DNA from: Ehrlichia sp052043515
GTDB taxonomy: Bacteria; Pseudomonadota; Alphaproteobacteria; Rickettsiales; Anaplasmataceae
Length of the DNA stretch: 64,000 bases
Direction: 5' to 3'
NCBI GenBank assembly: GCA_052043515.1
Contig: JBQEQX010000001.1
Location: 1,054,001 to 1,118,000 of the forward strand
Made by a program: the position numbers and the translations under genes. The notes under the pieces are model-generated. The model was given only the letters and a program-made list of their open reading frames with translations, did not search any database and had not been told where the DNA came from. This document shows, piece by piece, positions 22,226-32,720 of this stretch; the stretch's first letter is position 1; each line of letters opens with the position of its first letter.

Positions 22226-22555
22226 ATGCTTGTATTAGATGATATTATTGAAATTAAGTTGCAGATAATAAATATTCTTAATATTCAAATTAAATATTTA
22301 AGGCAATTGGATTTTGTAACGGTGAAAGATCTTCAGCTTATGGAAGAAAAAATGGCTATTCTATTGGATAGTAAGTGCAAGAAAATAAAATCTAACAACA
22401 GTCTTATATCACTTTGTAATGATCACAATACAATTGAGATATTGAAAGATGTATGCTTAAGTTATGAAAAGATTTTAAAAGTTAGGAATAAGTTACTTTT
22501 GTTATATACCTATAATGTCAAGTTGGAGAAGGCTTGTAAACCCAATTTAAAATGA
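22226..22555 (+). CDS. Small helical hypothetical protein
   Basis: I do not recognise this gene. The favoured start is ATG 22226, preceded by GGGGATTAATTC; an upstream TTG/GTG start at 22157 would add a hydrophobic segment. The 109-residue product is rich in Leu, Ile and Lys and predicted largely helical, with heptad-like spacing (for example DLQLMEEKMAILLDSKCKK), so a coiled coil is plausible. It converges on nuoI. Confidence 0.55.
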   Translation: MLVLDDIIEIKLQIINILNIQIKYLRQLDFVTVKDLQLMEEKMAILLDSKCKKIKSNNSLISLCNDHNTIEILKDVCLSYEKILKVRNKLLLLYTYNVKLEKACKPNLK

Positions 22556-22685
22556 TCACACGTTGACAAGATGTACTCTGTATAATAAGGTGTACAAACT
22601 TTAACTCAGATAATTTTGAAAAAAGTTTGAAATAACCTATCAAGAAGGGTGAACATTATTAATCCACTAGATAGTAAAAGGTCCA

Positions 22686-23195
22686 TTAATAAAACTGACT
22701 ATTCTTTTTGATTCTTGTGTCAATAGCTTTTTCCCACACCTGTCCATTGTTAAGTAATTTACTTTTATTATACATGAGCTCTTCCCTTGTCTCTGTTGCA
22801 TATTCAAAGTTTGGACCTTCAACAATTGCATCTACAGGACATGCTTCTTGGCAAAATCCGCAATATATACACTTTGTCATATCTATATCATAACGTGTTG
22901 TACGACGGCTACCATCACTGCGCTCTTGCGCCTCTATTGTAATCGCTTGAGCTGGACATATAGCTTCACACAACTTACACGCAATACAACGCTCTTCTCC
23001 ATTTTTGTACTTTCGTAATGCATGCTCTCCTCTAAATCTTGTGCTTAAGTGACCTTTTTCAAACGGATAGTTCAGAGTTACTTTTGGCTTAAACATGTAG
23101 TGTAAAGTAATACACATACCTCTACAATTAACAAATATACTTTTTACTAAATTTGTAATAAAAGATAATTTCAAGCGCTTCCTGTTATAAGTCAT
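22686..23195 (-). CDS. nuoI: NADH-quinone oxidoreductase subunit I
   Basis: NuoI carries the N6a and N6b iron-sulfur clusters in the peripheral arm of complex I. Two 4Fe-4S motifs are plain: CIACKLCEAICP and CIYCGFCQEACP. The family-specific CITLHYMFKPKVTLNYPFEKG precedes them (quoted in part as motif positions 28-48). At 169 residues it is complete. It follows lepB and the erpA-like gene on the same strand, about 63 bases downstream of lepB. Confidence 0.95.
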   Translation of the reverse strand: MTYNRKRLKLSFITNLVKSIFVNCRGMCITLHYMFKPKVTLNYPFEKGHLSTRFRGEHALRKYKNGEERCIACKLCEAICPAQAITIEAQERSDGSRRTTRYDIDMTKCIYCGFCQEACPVDAIVEGPNFEYATETREELMYNKSKLLNNGQVWEKAIDTRIKKNSQFY

Positions 23196-23258
23196 AAGTA
23201 AATCTAATTAATCATATGCCACATTCTGTCTAATCTTATTGTGAAAGGTAATCTACCA

Positions 23259-23939
23259 TTACCATCGGATTTTTTTAAACGACAATGCTACTACTTGAGC
23301 TTTGCCCACAATATTTTCAATAGGTATATACCCAACATCTGTTATAAATCTGCTATCACGTGAATTGTCCCTATTATCTCCTAAGACAAAAACATGCCCC
23401 TCCGGAACGTTATATACAGGAGTGTTATCTAGTGAACTGTCTTGAACCTCATCCAATACCTCATGGGTATTTTCATTGTATAATGTTTCTAAGTAGCGGG
23501 TGATCCTTCTTCCATCATCATCAGTAAAATCACTTACTTTTTCATACCTCATTTGATTTCCGTTGATATACAACAACCCGTTAGTAACCTGTACTCTATC
23601 TCCAGGTACTCCAATAACCCTCTTTATATAATGAAGATTTGGCTGTTTAGGAGGGCGAAACACAACCACATCACCAGCTTTTGGTAACCTTGAAAAGATG
23701 CGTCCTTTTATTATCGGTGGTGAAAACGGGAAAGAATACCTGCTATAACCATAAGTATACTTACTGACGAATATATAGTCCCCCACCAACAAGGTGCTCT
23801 TCATCGATCCGGAGGGTATGTGAAAAGGCTCAAACAAAAAAAATCCGCAGAAACAAACCTGCCACCAAGGTAAAAAAACGCACTCGCAAAAAAACCCAAG
23901 TAAAGAAAAACGCTTCTTCAATACTATACCATAGTTCAT
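23259..23939 (-). CDS. lepB: Signal peptidase I (membrane anchor garbled by three compensating frame breaks)
   Basis: LepB cleaves signal peptides of exported proteins at the outer face of the inner membrane. The catalytic Ser is in IPSGSMKSTL and the general-base Lys in HYIKRVIGVPGD; GDNRDNSRDSR is box E. The frame is nominally open, but the first membrane helix reads as an odd Cys/Trp-rich stretch. Removing one base from each of three runs (A7 23888-23894, A7 23872-23878, A8 23836-23843) keeps the overall frame and replaces it with FFTLVAGLFLRIFLFEPF, the normal LepB anchor. The start overlaps the erpA-like stop by four bases, so the two are translationally coupled. Confidence 0.93.
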   Translation of the reverse strand: MNYGIVLKKRFSLLGFFCECVFLPWWQVCFCGFFLFEPFHIPSGSMKSTLLVGDYIFVSKYTYGYSRYSFPFSPPIIKGRIFSRLPKAGDVVVFRPPKQPNLHYIKRVIGVPGDRVQVTNGLLYINGNQMRYEKVSDFTDDDGRRITRYLETLYNENTHEVLDEVQDSSLDNTPVYNVPEGHVFVLGDNRDNSRDSRFITDVGYIPIENIVGKAQVVALSFKKIRW

Positions 23940-24385
23940 ATAGAGAAGCTATTGCCACATCCACATTTAGACTTTGCTGCTGGATTATTGACCACAAACC
24001 TCGATCCATTTATATCCTCAACGTAGTCTATTACAGAGTGTCTGAGAAGGTTATTAGACGCTCGATCCGTTAATAACAGAGGCTTACCTGTTTCTTCATC
24101 AAAAACCGTAAACTTCATCCTGCATTTTGCTTCGGGTTCGTCCTCATATTCACCGTATTCTTCATCGTCATCGTCAAGAAAATCATAATCATCCTCGTCC
24201 TCGTCTTCAGCGAACAATGTGCTAATATTGGCAAGATCGAAGTTATATTGAAATCCAGAACACCCACCGCCAGAAACTGTTAAGTATAATAAAGCATCCC
24301 TACTTTCTTCCTCACTAATCAAGCACTTAATTTTGTTAACAGCATTTTCTGTAAGAGTTAAGTCTGCATTCTTTAAGTTTGACAT
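23936..24385 (-). CDS. Iron-sulfur cluster insertion protein, ErpA/IscA family, with acidic insertion
   Basis: A-type carriers deliver Fe-S clusters to apoproteins. The three ligand cysteines are present: Cys42 in SGGGCSGFQ, Cys141 and Cys143 in KSKCGCGNSF. IDYVEDINGSRFVVNNP is the conserved core. Unusually, residues about 59-86 are an almost entirely Asp/Glu/Tyr insertion, making the protein 149 residues rather than the usual 107-120. It begins the erpA-lepB-nuoI operon and could supply clusters for NuoI (inference). It is divergent from dgt across 70 bases. ErpA and IscA cannot be separated safely from sequence alone. Confidence 0.9.
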   Translation of the reverse strand: MSNLKNADLTLTENAVNKIKCLISEEESRDALLYLTVSGGGCSGFQYNFDLANISTLFAEDEDEDDYDFLDDDDEEYGEYEDEPEAKCRMKFTVFDEETGKPLLLTDRASNNLLRHSVIDYVEDINGSRFVVNNPAAKSKCGCGNSFSI

Positions 24386-24455
24386 ATATGCAATACCGAA
24401 TTAAAAACTAACAAACTACTATATCATGATTTTTATGTGTGTCAAATTATAAACT

Positions 24456-25645
24456 ATGTTAAATCTAGCAAAATACGCATGTCATCCTATGGAAACAAGG
24501 GGTAGAATATTTAAGGAAGATTGCTGTAACAATTGTTATCAGGTAGATCGTGATCGCATTATATATTCAAGCTCGTTTCGCAAATTACAGTATAAAACAC
24601 AAGTCTTTATCAATTATGAAAGTGATTATTATAGAACAAGGTTGACTCATAGTCTTGAAGTTGCTCAAATAGCAATGTCGTTAAGTAGGAGGTTACATTT
24701 TAATGAAGATTTAGCAGTGGCTATATCTTTAGCACACGATTTGGGACATCCTCCATTTGGTCATGCTGGAGAAGAAGCTTTAAATGATGTTGCTGTACAT
24801 CATTTAGGGTTTGATCATAATATTCAAGCTTTAAGAATATTAACGTTTCTAGAGAAGAGATATGCAAAATTTGATGGTATGAATCTTACATGGGAAACTA
24901 TAGAAGGTGTAGCTAAGCATAATGGTCCTATTATTGGAGAGAGGGCTGTTAATTCAAATAAGAAAATACATAAATTTATGTTGGATTATGATGCAGATTA
25001 TAAATTGGATCTTTATGACTTCTCCAGTGCTGAGGCTCAAATTGCAGCTATTTCGGATGATATAGCTTATAACATTCATGATATTGATGATGGGATAAGG
25101 GCAAAGATTTTGGTTATAGAAGAGTTATTAGAATTGCCTTTAATTGGTGAAGTTTTTAAAAAGGTTATAGATGACAACTTAGAGTTTGTCATGTCTGATA
25201 ATAGAATTATTAGTGAATTTTTGAGAAAAACTGTTGATATTATGATTGAAGATATAGTACTTCAAGTAACAAATAATGTTGAAAAATATGGTATATCTTC
25301 TCAAAATGATATCAGAAAATTAGGTGAAATGTTTGTCAATTTTTCTGCTGAAATGAATCGTTACAAGATCACCTTACAAAATTTCTTGAGAAGCAAATTG
25401 TATAATCATTACAAAGTAAGGAGAGTAAAAAAATAAAGTAAAGCGTATAATAAAGGAATTATTTCAAGTTTTTTTATGATGATCCACAAATGTTACCTGC
25501 TGATTGGGGTGCAAAAGCAATGGATGCTGATTTAATAGGTAGATCAACTATAATATGTGATTTTATTGCAGGAATGACAGATCGTTTTGCTATCCAAGAA
25601 CATAGAAAAATTTTTGATACAACTTATGAGATGATGTCATTCTAA
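24456..25645 (+). CDS. dgt: Deoxyguanosinetriphosphate triphosphohydrolase-like protein (two frame breaks)
   Basis: HD-domain dNTPases hydrolyse dNTPs to nucleoside and triphosphate. The metal-binding motif is visible as RLTHSLEVAQIA (His) and SLAHDLGHPPFGHAGEEAL (His-Asp), with further His in the KHNGP and SDDIAYNIHDIDDG segments. The open frame ends at 25436, but removing one A at 25427-25433 and one T at 25469-25475 continues through KVKRIIKELFQVFYDDP to the conserved end VCDFIAGMTDR-like segment (here ICDFIAGMTDRFAIQEH), stopping at 25645. The restored length of about 396 residues matches the type-2 subfamily. Confidence 0.9.
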
Positions 25646-25835
25646 TTAGTAATATCTGTATACAATGTACACTGATTAAATATGATATTAAATGTTTTTT
25701 TAAGTATTAGTGTTATTATCTTTACTACTTTAGCGAAGATGTAAGTTTGCTAAGCTATTAAAAGTCATTTGAAATTCAATCTATTCAAAATATTTACATC
25801 TATAGCCCTTAAAATAAACTTTATAGGAAACTTTT

Positions 25836-28800
25836 ATGACAGATCCAAAACAAAACAATCGAGATGACTTACAAGGTAAAGGTACTCAAGGTCCACAAGG
25901 TACAGAATCTGAACAAACATCTGGTGAACAATTGACAGGAGGTGAAGTAAGTGATAACGCGTTATCAGAAGGAGGTAATGCACCAGATGATAGTTTATAT
26001 GCTAAAGTTTATAAGAAACGTGCTGCTTCAGGTAGTAGTGATAAAGGCGGCGCATCAGCAACACCGGCAGTGGAAGGCGGTGAAGAAGAAGTTCCTCCAT
26101 TACCACCAAGAAATTTTGATGTACATTCAGAAGCGGAACTGGCAGAAGCTCTTTCATCACAACCAAGAGATTTAGGTACACATACAGAAGTGGGACAAAT
26201 GGGAACCGATCCTTCACCACAAGCGGATTCAACATATTTTATGGAAATTGACCCATACGGATCAGAACACAGTGATGAAGAAGTGCATGGTTATGAAGTA
26301 TTCAGTGAGGAAGAAGAGAACATATATGAAGATCCTGATTTTGTTGGTCAAAGTCAAGCAGGAAGTTATAGCAGTCATGGTATGTATGCATTAGCAAGTG
26401 GATATAGTGCCATGGATTTTGACAGTGAGAAGTGGCTCAACGTTAGGGAGTCGGTTATTGGTGGTTACTCTGTGAGTTCTGATGATTTAGTAACAAAAGG
26501 ACCTGTTTATGATATTCGTACTAAAATTCTAACATCTGATGGTAAGTTATCTAAATTCGAAGTCGAAAAGATTGTTAATACCTTATATTCTAATGCAGAG
26601 CTAGTGCGTGAAGAATTGTGTGAGCCGTTATCTGGTAACGTTAATGATTTTGGAAATGTAAACTGTGAAGATGTAACAACACTATTGCACATTGCTTATC
26701 GACATAATGTTAGTAGTAAAATAATCGGAGCCATGAGAGATATATGTGGAACCATACCATATGGTGTCGTAGATGCTCAGTGTAAACTTCCAATACATTA
26801 TGCTGCTCAAAATTGTTCTCCTAAGACAGTATTGGAGTGTTATAATAGTACAGGTGGTGGGGTAGTTGATACTTTAGATTTTAACGGACGTAGTTTTTCA
26901 CATTACTTGTCTGCTAATAAAAAATGTTCACAAGAGTTAGTACGACAAGTATTGGATGAAGGCTCTTTATGTTGTTATGACAAATCAGGAAAGCTTCCAG
27001 TTCATTGTTTTGCTGAAACTGCTACATCAGAAGTATTATTTTCTGTAGTTGAGTCTATGTTGAGTAGTGCTCAAACCGCAGCACTAGTTTTATCTCCAGA
27101 TGGTGAAGGACGTAACATATTACATCATGTAGTTGGTAATCCTCATTGTACTAAAAAAGATTTAAAGCAACTAGTTAAATTAACAAGTGGTGACGTAAAC
27201 ACTCAAGATTATTATGGTCGCACTCCAATTATGTATGCTGCTTACAACAAAGGAAAACTCATTTCTCGACTTGTAAAGTGTGGAGCTGACATTAATGAGA
27301 AGGATGTAGATGGTCGTATGGTGTTACATCACGCAGCAATATCTGGTAGCAGAACAGCAATAATGAATGTATTAAAGCAAAGTGGTCTTGATTGTGCTGC
27401 GCATGATAAATTAGGATATACAGCATTACATCATGCTAGTGCGAAAAGTGCAAAGGTTATGAAAGCTTTATTATCTTTAGATGGCGTAAAGGATGAGGGT
27501 GTCAAAAATGGTATGAGGTTAGCATTATTCTCAGAAGATGCTAATGGGAATATGCCTATAAATTCTGCTTGTATTGAAGGTAATCATAAGGCAGCGGAGA
27601 ATGTATGTCTTGCTGTGATGAAATATTATGGTCCAGAAGTACTCGAATCAATGTTAATACAAGAAAATAAATGCGAAAATACCTTAGACTTGTCAGAATT
27701 TTGTTTAATGGATGTGTTGGATGCAGGAAGAGAGTTGTATGTTAGTGCGGCTAGGAGCGAATTACCTTTATCTCCATTACATAATGCCATAAGAAACTGT
27801 GATCTCAAGTTACTTAAAGCACTTATTGATGCTGTTCCTAATCCAGGAAAATTATTACAGAAACAATGCTCTGCAGGATTAACTCCACTTCAACTTTCTG
27901 TTCTCTTCGGTGATAAAGATGTTGTAAAGTGTGTGGCTAGGAATGTACCAACAAGTCAATTTAATGATCCAGGTGGCATAGGTATCACACCTCTGAATCT
28001 TGCATGTTTACAAAATAGAGTGGGTTTAGTGGAGGCTTTGTTAACTAATGTAGACATAGATATTAATCAACAAATGGGAGAATCTAGAAATACTGTATTG
28101 CATACAGCAGTTCATAGAAGCAATGCCGGTCTTGTGAAAAAAGTTATTATCCAAAAAAAATATTGATGTTAATGTTCAAAATTCATCTGGTAACACACCT
28201 TTACATGTGGCTGCAGCAACGGGAAACGTTAGTGCTTTTAAAAAGTTAGTACAACATACAGCAGATGTTAATATCCTAAATACAAGTGGTGTATCTCCAG
28301 TATCTATGGCCATAGGTCCATATAACAAAGAAGATGATATTATTAAGATATTAATTTCTTCAAAAACAAAGCTGAAAACTAATGCAGATAGTGATAAGAA
28401 TTACGCTATACAGAAATCTGTAGAGTGTGGGTATAATAAATTATTAGGTGAATTATTAAGTTGTGGATTTAGAGTTCACGATGGAGCTGGTAAATCGCCA
28501 CTTGTTTCTGCTGTAAAGAACGGGAATGTAGGAGCTACTAAACAATTAATTGAGGTTGGTGGCGGTAACGTTAACTCAAAAGTAGATATGCCAGGGGATC
28601 AGCATAATGGCTATAGTTTACTCATGATGGCAGTTGAAAATCTTGATTCAGGTATGACGAAAATGTTATTGGCTCATAAATGTGATGTCGCTATGTGTGG
28701 GCCAAATGGAGATACAGCGTGCCATATGCTCGTTAAGAGTAAAAAGGTAAATTTTGCTAGATATGTTATAAACGAGATGGTAAAAAGTGGTATAAATCTT

Positions 28801-29923
28801 GGAGAAGCTTTTTCACAGAAGGATAGTGGAGGTTATACACCTTTACATTTAGCTGTGGAAAGTTCAAACTTTGCAGTTGCGTCTGCGGCTGTGAAAGCCA
28901 TGAGTAAGAGATCTTTACTTGGTGTAGCAGGTCTAACGAGTCCAGGAGGCAAAACATTACTACATTTGTGTGTTGAGACTGGTAAATTAGATCTTGTGAA
29001 ATTAGTGTTAGACAGAATTGGTGCAGCGGAGTTTGGAAGGTTAGTAACTAAGCAAGATGGTGATGGTAATACAATACTTCATAAAGCTCTTGAGTCGGGT
29101 GATGATAAGATGGTGAAACTGGTTATGGGTTATGTGTCAAAAGGTGCTGCGAGAACGTTGTCAAATACACGAAATAAACTAGGAAACACACCACTACACC
29201 TTGCTTTATCAAGTGAGAGTTTCTATGCTGAGAAGTTTATGTATTTATGTAATATGGATGTGTTTTTATCTACTAATAGCGAAGGTAAGTCGCCATTGGG
29301 CTGTATTGCTCCTGGTAGTAAATTTTTTAAACCGTAGATTATTTGGATTCAAGAAGTCTGTATTTTTTGAAATAGGTGAACTTGAGCAAAAGGCAAGAGC
29401 AGTATCTGCTATTGGAACTACTGCTGCGCCAACATCTGGTAGTTTGCCACATGGTGAACAAGTAGATTCACAAGAAAGTGGCGGTGGTATAGGTGTATCA
29501 TGTGGTACTAAATTACGAGCAAGCGGTGTTACAGGTGTGATGAGTCGAGTAGCTCGTGGTGGATATGATGCATTATCTGAGACGAGTAGTTCATTATCTG
29601 ATACAGATAGTTCATTTTCGTTTGTAGAAAGTGCATGTAGTCAAGTAGGTGGAGCTGTTGGTGGTGCACCAAATACGAATGACAGTGAAGTTGATACTAA
29701 ACGTAGTTCAGGTAGTTCATTTGATATTATAGGAAGCTCAGATGAGCGAGCATATGAAACTTGTGCATCAGGAGGTTTTGACAATGTGGGATTTAGTGCA
29801 GAAGAGATAGAAGATATTGCTAAAGGCATGAGTGGTGTGTCTGTAGGTGATAGTGCTGCATTGCCTGGTAATATGGTTCAAGCGGTAGTTACTAATCAAA
29901 AAAGTTCTTGCCAGTCTAAGTAA
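25836..29923 (+). CDS. Ankyrin-repeat effector, Ank200/p200-like (two frame breaks)
   Basis: The restored protein is about 1,362 residues, close to the E. canis and E. chaffeensis p200/Ank200, a type I-secreted protein that reaches the host nucleus and binds DNA (known for those species). The N-terminal 170 residues are acidic and disordered, with two tyrosine motifs (SLYAKVYKK, Tyr55/Tyr59; ENIYEDPD, Tyr164) and a proline motif VPPLPPRN. Residues about 290-1,200 hold many ankyrin repeats (for example GRTPIMYAAYNKG, GYTPLHLAVESS, GNTPLHLALSSE). The tail is Ser/Gly/Asp-rich. Two runs, A8 28153-28160 and T6 29323-29328, each need one base fewer. ATG follows AGGAAACTTTT. Confidence 0.85.
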
Positions 29924-29978
29924 TTTAGTATAATAATTAATAGCGGCCTAAATAAATTTATGGTTTCGGTTAATATTG

Positions 29979-30053
29979 TGCGGGGTGGAGCAGTCTGGTA
30001 GCTCGGCAGGCTCATAACCTGTAGGTCGCTTGGTTCAAATCCAGCCCCCGCAA
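29979..30053 (+). tRNA. tRNA-Met (CAT), probably initiator
   Basis: A cloverleaf is clear: acceptor GCGGGGT..CCCCGC, D-arm AGCAGTCTGGTAGCTC, anticodon loop CTCATAA, T-loop TTCAAAT. The D-arm resembles alphaproteobacterial initiator tRNA. The anticodon stem, however, has AGG/CCT in place of the usual three G:C pairs, and position 1 is T facing A72, so initiator status is likely but not proved. CCA is not encoded. Confidence 0.85.
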
Positions 30054-31375
30054 CTTCTTTATTCTGTTTAGCTATGTGCGCTTGCGTATGGTTTGGCGTT
30101 GTTTTGTGAAATTCCTGGCTGCGCGTTTTTTGTGTTTACTTCAGGATATTAACTTTCATCTTTCTAATTTGATGATAAAGAAGTTAGGCTATTTGGTAAA
30201 AGTAGAGTTTACAAACGACAAGTGATACGTCTTGTATTGTACATTCTTTATTAACGCTGCTTTTATAGTTGTGTTACATGGATCAAGTAATATAGCAGAA
30301 AAGCTATACAGTAGTAATGGGTTTAGTTTGTGTCTTTTGTTTCTCAAATAACTAATGTTGTATGTGGTGCTTTGAATATATATAATGTAGTGGGTGGAGA
30401 GGTTATAAAAGAAGGTGTCGAATGTGGCATAGCTAAGAAAAATCAATCAACTATTGCAGTTGGATTTGTAGATGAATCAGTAATATTTCTTGGTATACCC
30501 ATTGTATTGTTTCATTTTAGTGGTTGGTGTGCCTTATGCTACCGTAGCTGTACCTCTTTGTGTTGTCCATTAGTATCATTGTCTTCTATATTGAAGATGT
30601 ACTACATCATAACGAAATAAGATATATCATAGATGGATACTAATGAATGGTATTATCTTTACTTACATGTACTTTACGGTACTTTGTAATAAACAGTTTT
30701 ATGTGAAAACTTTGTCTTTCATTCTGTCATTATCTATCAATATTGTTGAAGTCTTTTGTTTATATTGTGTATTGTATGAGTTCTAACATCTACTTTCTTA
30801 TTGTATCATCTTTCTTACGATATAATGAAAGAGAAAGCATACCGGAAAAGAACTTAATGTACTTGTTGTTGATTAATAAAGTTTTGATGATAACCGACAA
30901 CGGCAATGAAAAATGTGTAGATAATTGTGCTTGTTTAACAAAACACTATTTCTGTGTGGATTACATAAATTAGCTGTTTTGAAGGTGTAAAAGTAGTTTT
31001 TTCCGCGGTGATATCATAATGTGCAACAGTTAGTGTTGATACTAGGCGAAGTAATACAAGATTGTTTATGAATATTCCTTAAGCTTTTTATTGTACATCT
31101 TTCTTTTTTATTATTGCTATGTAATATATGGCCTATGTAATAAAACTTAAGTTTGTATTTCTATTCAATAATGCTGTATATACTTTTAAATATATATTTA
31201 GTCCTACACTAATAAAAATGTATGTAAATTTCAATTGCTTGTCATACATACGGTTGCAGTGATTTTATTTCTTGCCTATAGGCGAGCCATACCAGATGCT
31301 CGGAGGTCTTATTTCTATGAGCTCTCTGTTATATATCACCACTAAGTGTGCGCCGTCTCTATAAAAGTCCAGAAT
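30054..31375. other. 1.3-kb gap, no firmly supported gene
   Basis: An open frame from GTG 30330 to 30620 has a partly protein-like start (VVGGEVIKEGVECGIAKK) but no known family and may be a remnant. A relatively G+C-rich patch at about 31250-31375 downstream of argG could be a structured RNA or terminator; I could not assign it. Confidence 0.35.
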
Positions 31376-32557
31376 TTAATGATTTCTAAATCTCAGAGAA
31401 TTTATTTTAATGAATCCTTCTGCATCTGTGTGGTTGTAATCCTCTGATTCATCAAAACTTGCCAACCTATGTGAGTATAAACTGTTTTGAGATTTCCTTC
31501 CCACAATTGTAACAGATCCTTTATATAACTTTAAACGGACTACCCCATTCACTTTCTCCTGTGACTTATCAATCAATGCTTGTAACATCTTTCTTTCAAG
31601 AGTCCACCAGTAACCATTATATATTAGTTTAGCATATTTTGGCATGATTTCATCCTTTAAGTGTGTTGCTTCTCTATCTAGTGTTATACTCTCTATTGCG
31701 CGATGTGCATGTAAAAGTATTGTTCCTCCAGGAGTTTCATATATTCCCCTTGACTTTATTCCTACGTAACGATTTTCTACTATATCGATAATTCCTATTC
31801 CATGTTTACCTCCTAGTTCGTTTAGTTGTTGTAACAGGTTTGCTGGAGAAAGGACTACGTCATTTATTGCAAATGGATCTCCTTTTTCATACGAGATTTC
31901 TATATATTCTGCTTTATCGGTTGCTAATTCTGGGATTACTGATTTTGAAAGCATAGTATAATCAGGTTCAATATACGGATCCTCCAGGGATTTTCCTTCA
32001 AATGAGGTATGTAATAGATTTGCGTCTATAGAATATGGCGGCTCACTAGCCTTGTCTAAAGGAACATCTATTCCATTTTTTTTTGCATATTCTATTAAGC
32101 TATTTCTTGAATTTAAATCCCATTGCCGCCATGGTGCAATTACCTTGATATTTGGATCACAGCAATAATATCCAAATTCAAATCTTATTTGGTCATTGCC
32201 CTTTCCAGTAGCTCCATGTGCAACAGCATCCGCTTTAGTAAGGTGTGCTATTTCAATTTGTCGCTTAGCTATTAGTGGTCTTGCTATAGATGTTCCAAGT
32301 AAATAGTAGCCTTCATAGACAGTATTTGCCCTAAACATAGGAAACACAAAGTCTCGTACGAACTCTTCTTTCAAGTCTTCTATAAAAATTTCTTTCACAT
32401 TTAACGCGGCTGCTTTTTTTCTTATGATAGACATGTCATCATTTTGGCCCAGATCTGCAGTGAATACTACTACCTCGCAATCGTATTTTTCTTGAAGCCA
32501 TTTTAATATTACCGATGTGTCTAATCCTCCAGAATAAGCTAATACTATTTTTTTCAT
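31376..32557 (-). CDS. argG: Argininosuccinate synthase
   Basis: ArgG joins citrulline and aspartate using ATP, the penultimate step of arginine synthesis. The ATP pyrophosphatase P-loop reads AYSGGLDTSVILKWLQE at the N-terminus; GATGKGNDQIRFE is the second signature. At 393 residues, complete and in frame. It is divergent from the surface-antigen gene at 32721 across 163 bases. With argJ nearby it supports Ehrlichia rather than Anaplasma or Wolbachia, which lack arginine synthesis. Confidence 0.96.
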   Translation of the reverse strand: MKKIVLAYSGGLDTSVILKWLQEKYDCEVVVFTADLGQNDDMSIIRKKAAALNVKEIFIEDLKEEFVRDFVFPMFRANTVYEGYYLLGTSIARPLIAKRQIEIAHLTKADAVAHGATGKGNDQIRFEFGYYCCDPNIKVIAPWRQWDLNSRNSLIEYAKKNGIDVPLDKASEPPYSIDANLLHTSFEGKSLEDPYIEPDYTMLSKSVIPELATDKAEYIEISYEKGDPFAINDVVLSPANLLQQLNELGGKHGIGIIDIVENRYVGIKSRGIYETPGGTILLHAHRAIESITLDREATHLKDEIMPKYAKLIYNGYWWTLERKMLQALIDKSQEKVNGVVRLKLYKGSVTIVGRKSQNSLYSHRLASFDESEDYNHTDAEGFIKINSLRFRNH

Positions 32558-32720
32558 GATATAAATATAATAAGTATGTAAGTAAACTCAACATTCTAGT
32601 ACGTTTTTATTAGAATGACAACTCATTACTTATTTTGATGGTTTCATATTTAATTAATAGAACAGTGTTGAAAAAATTATATAATACGTATGCTTTATTT
32701 AATTAATTAAACTATCTTGT

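Noticed and set aside
30330..30620. 96-codon open frame after tRNA-Met
   Set aside because: Only the first part is protein-like; the rest is Cys-rich low-quality reading. Kept as a note in the gap entry rather than as a gene.
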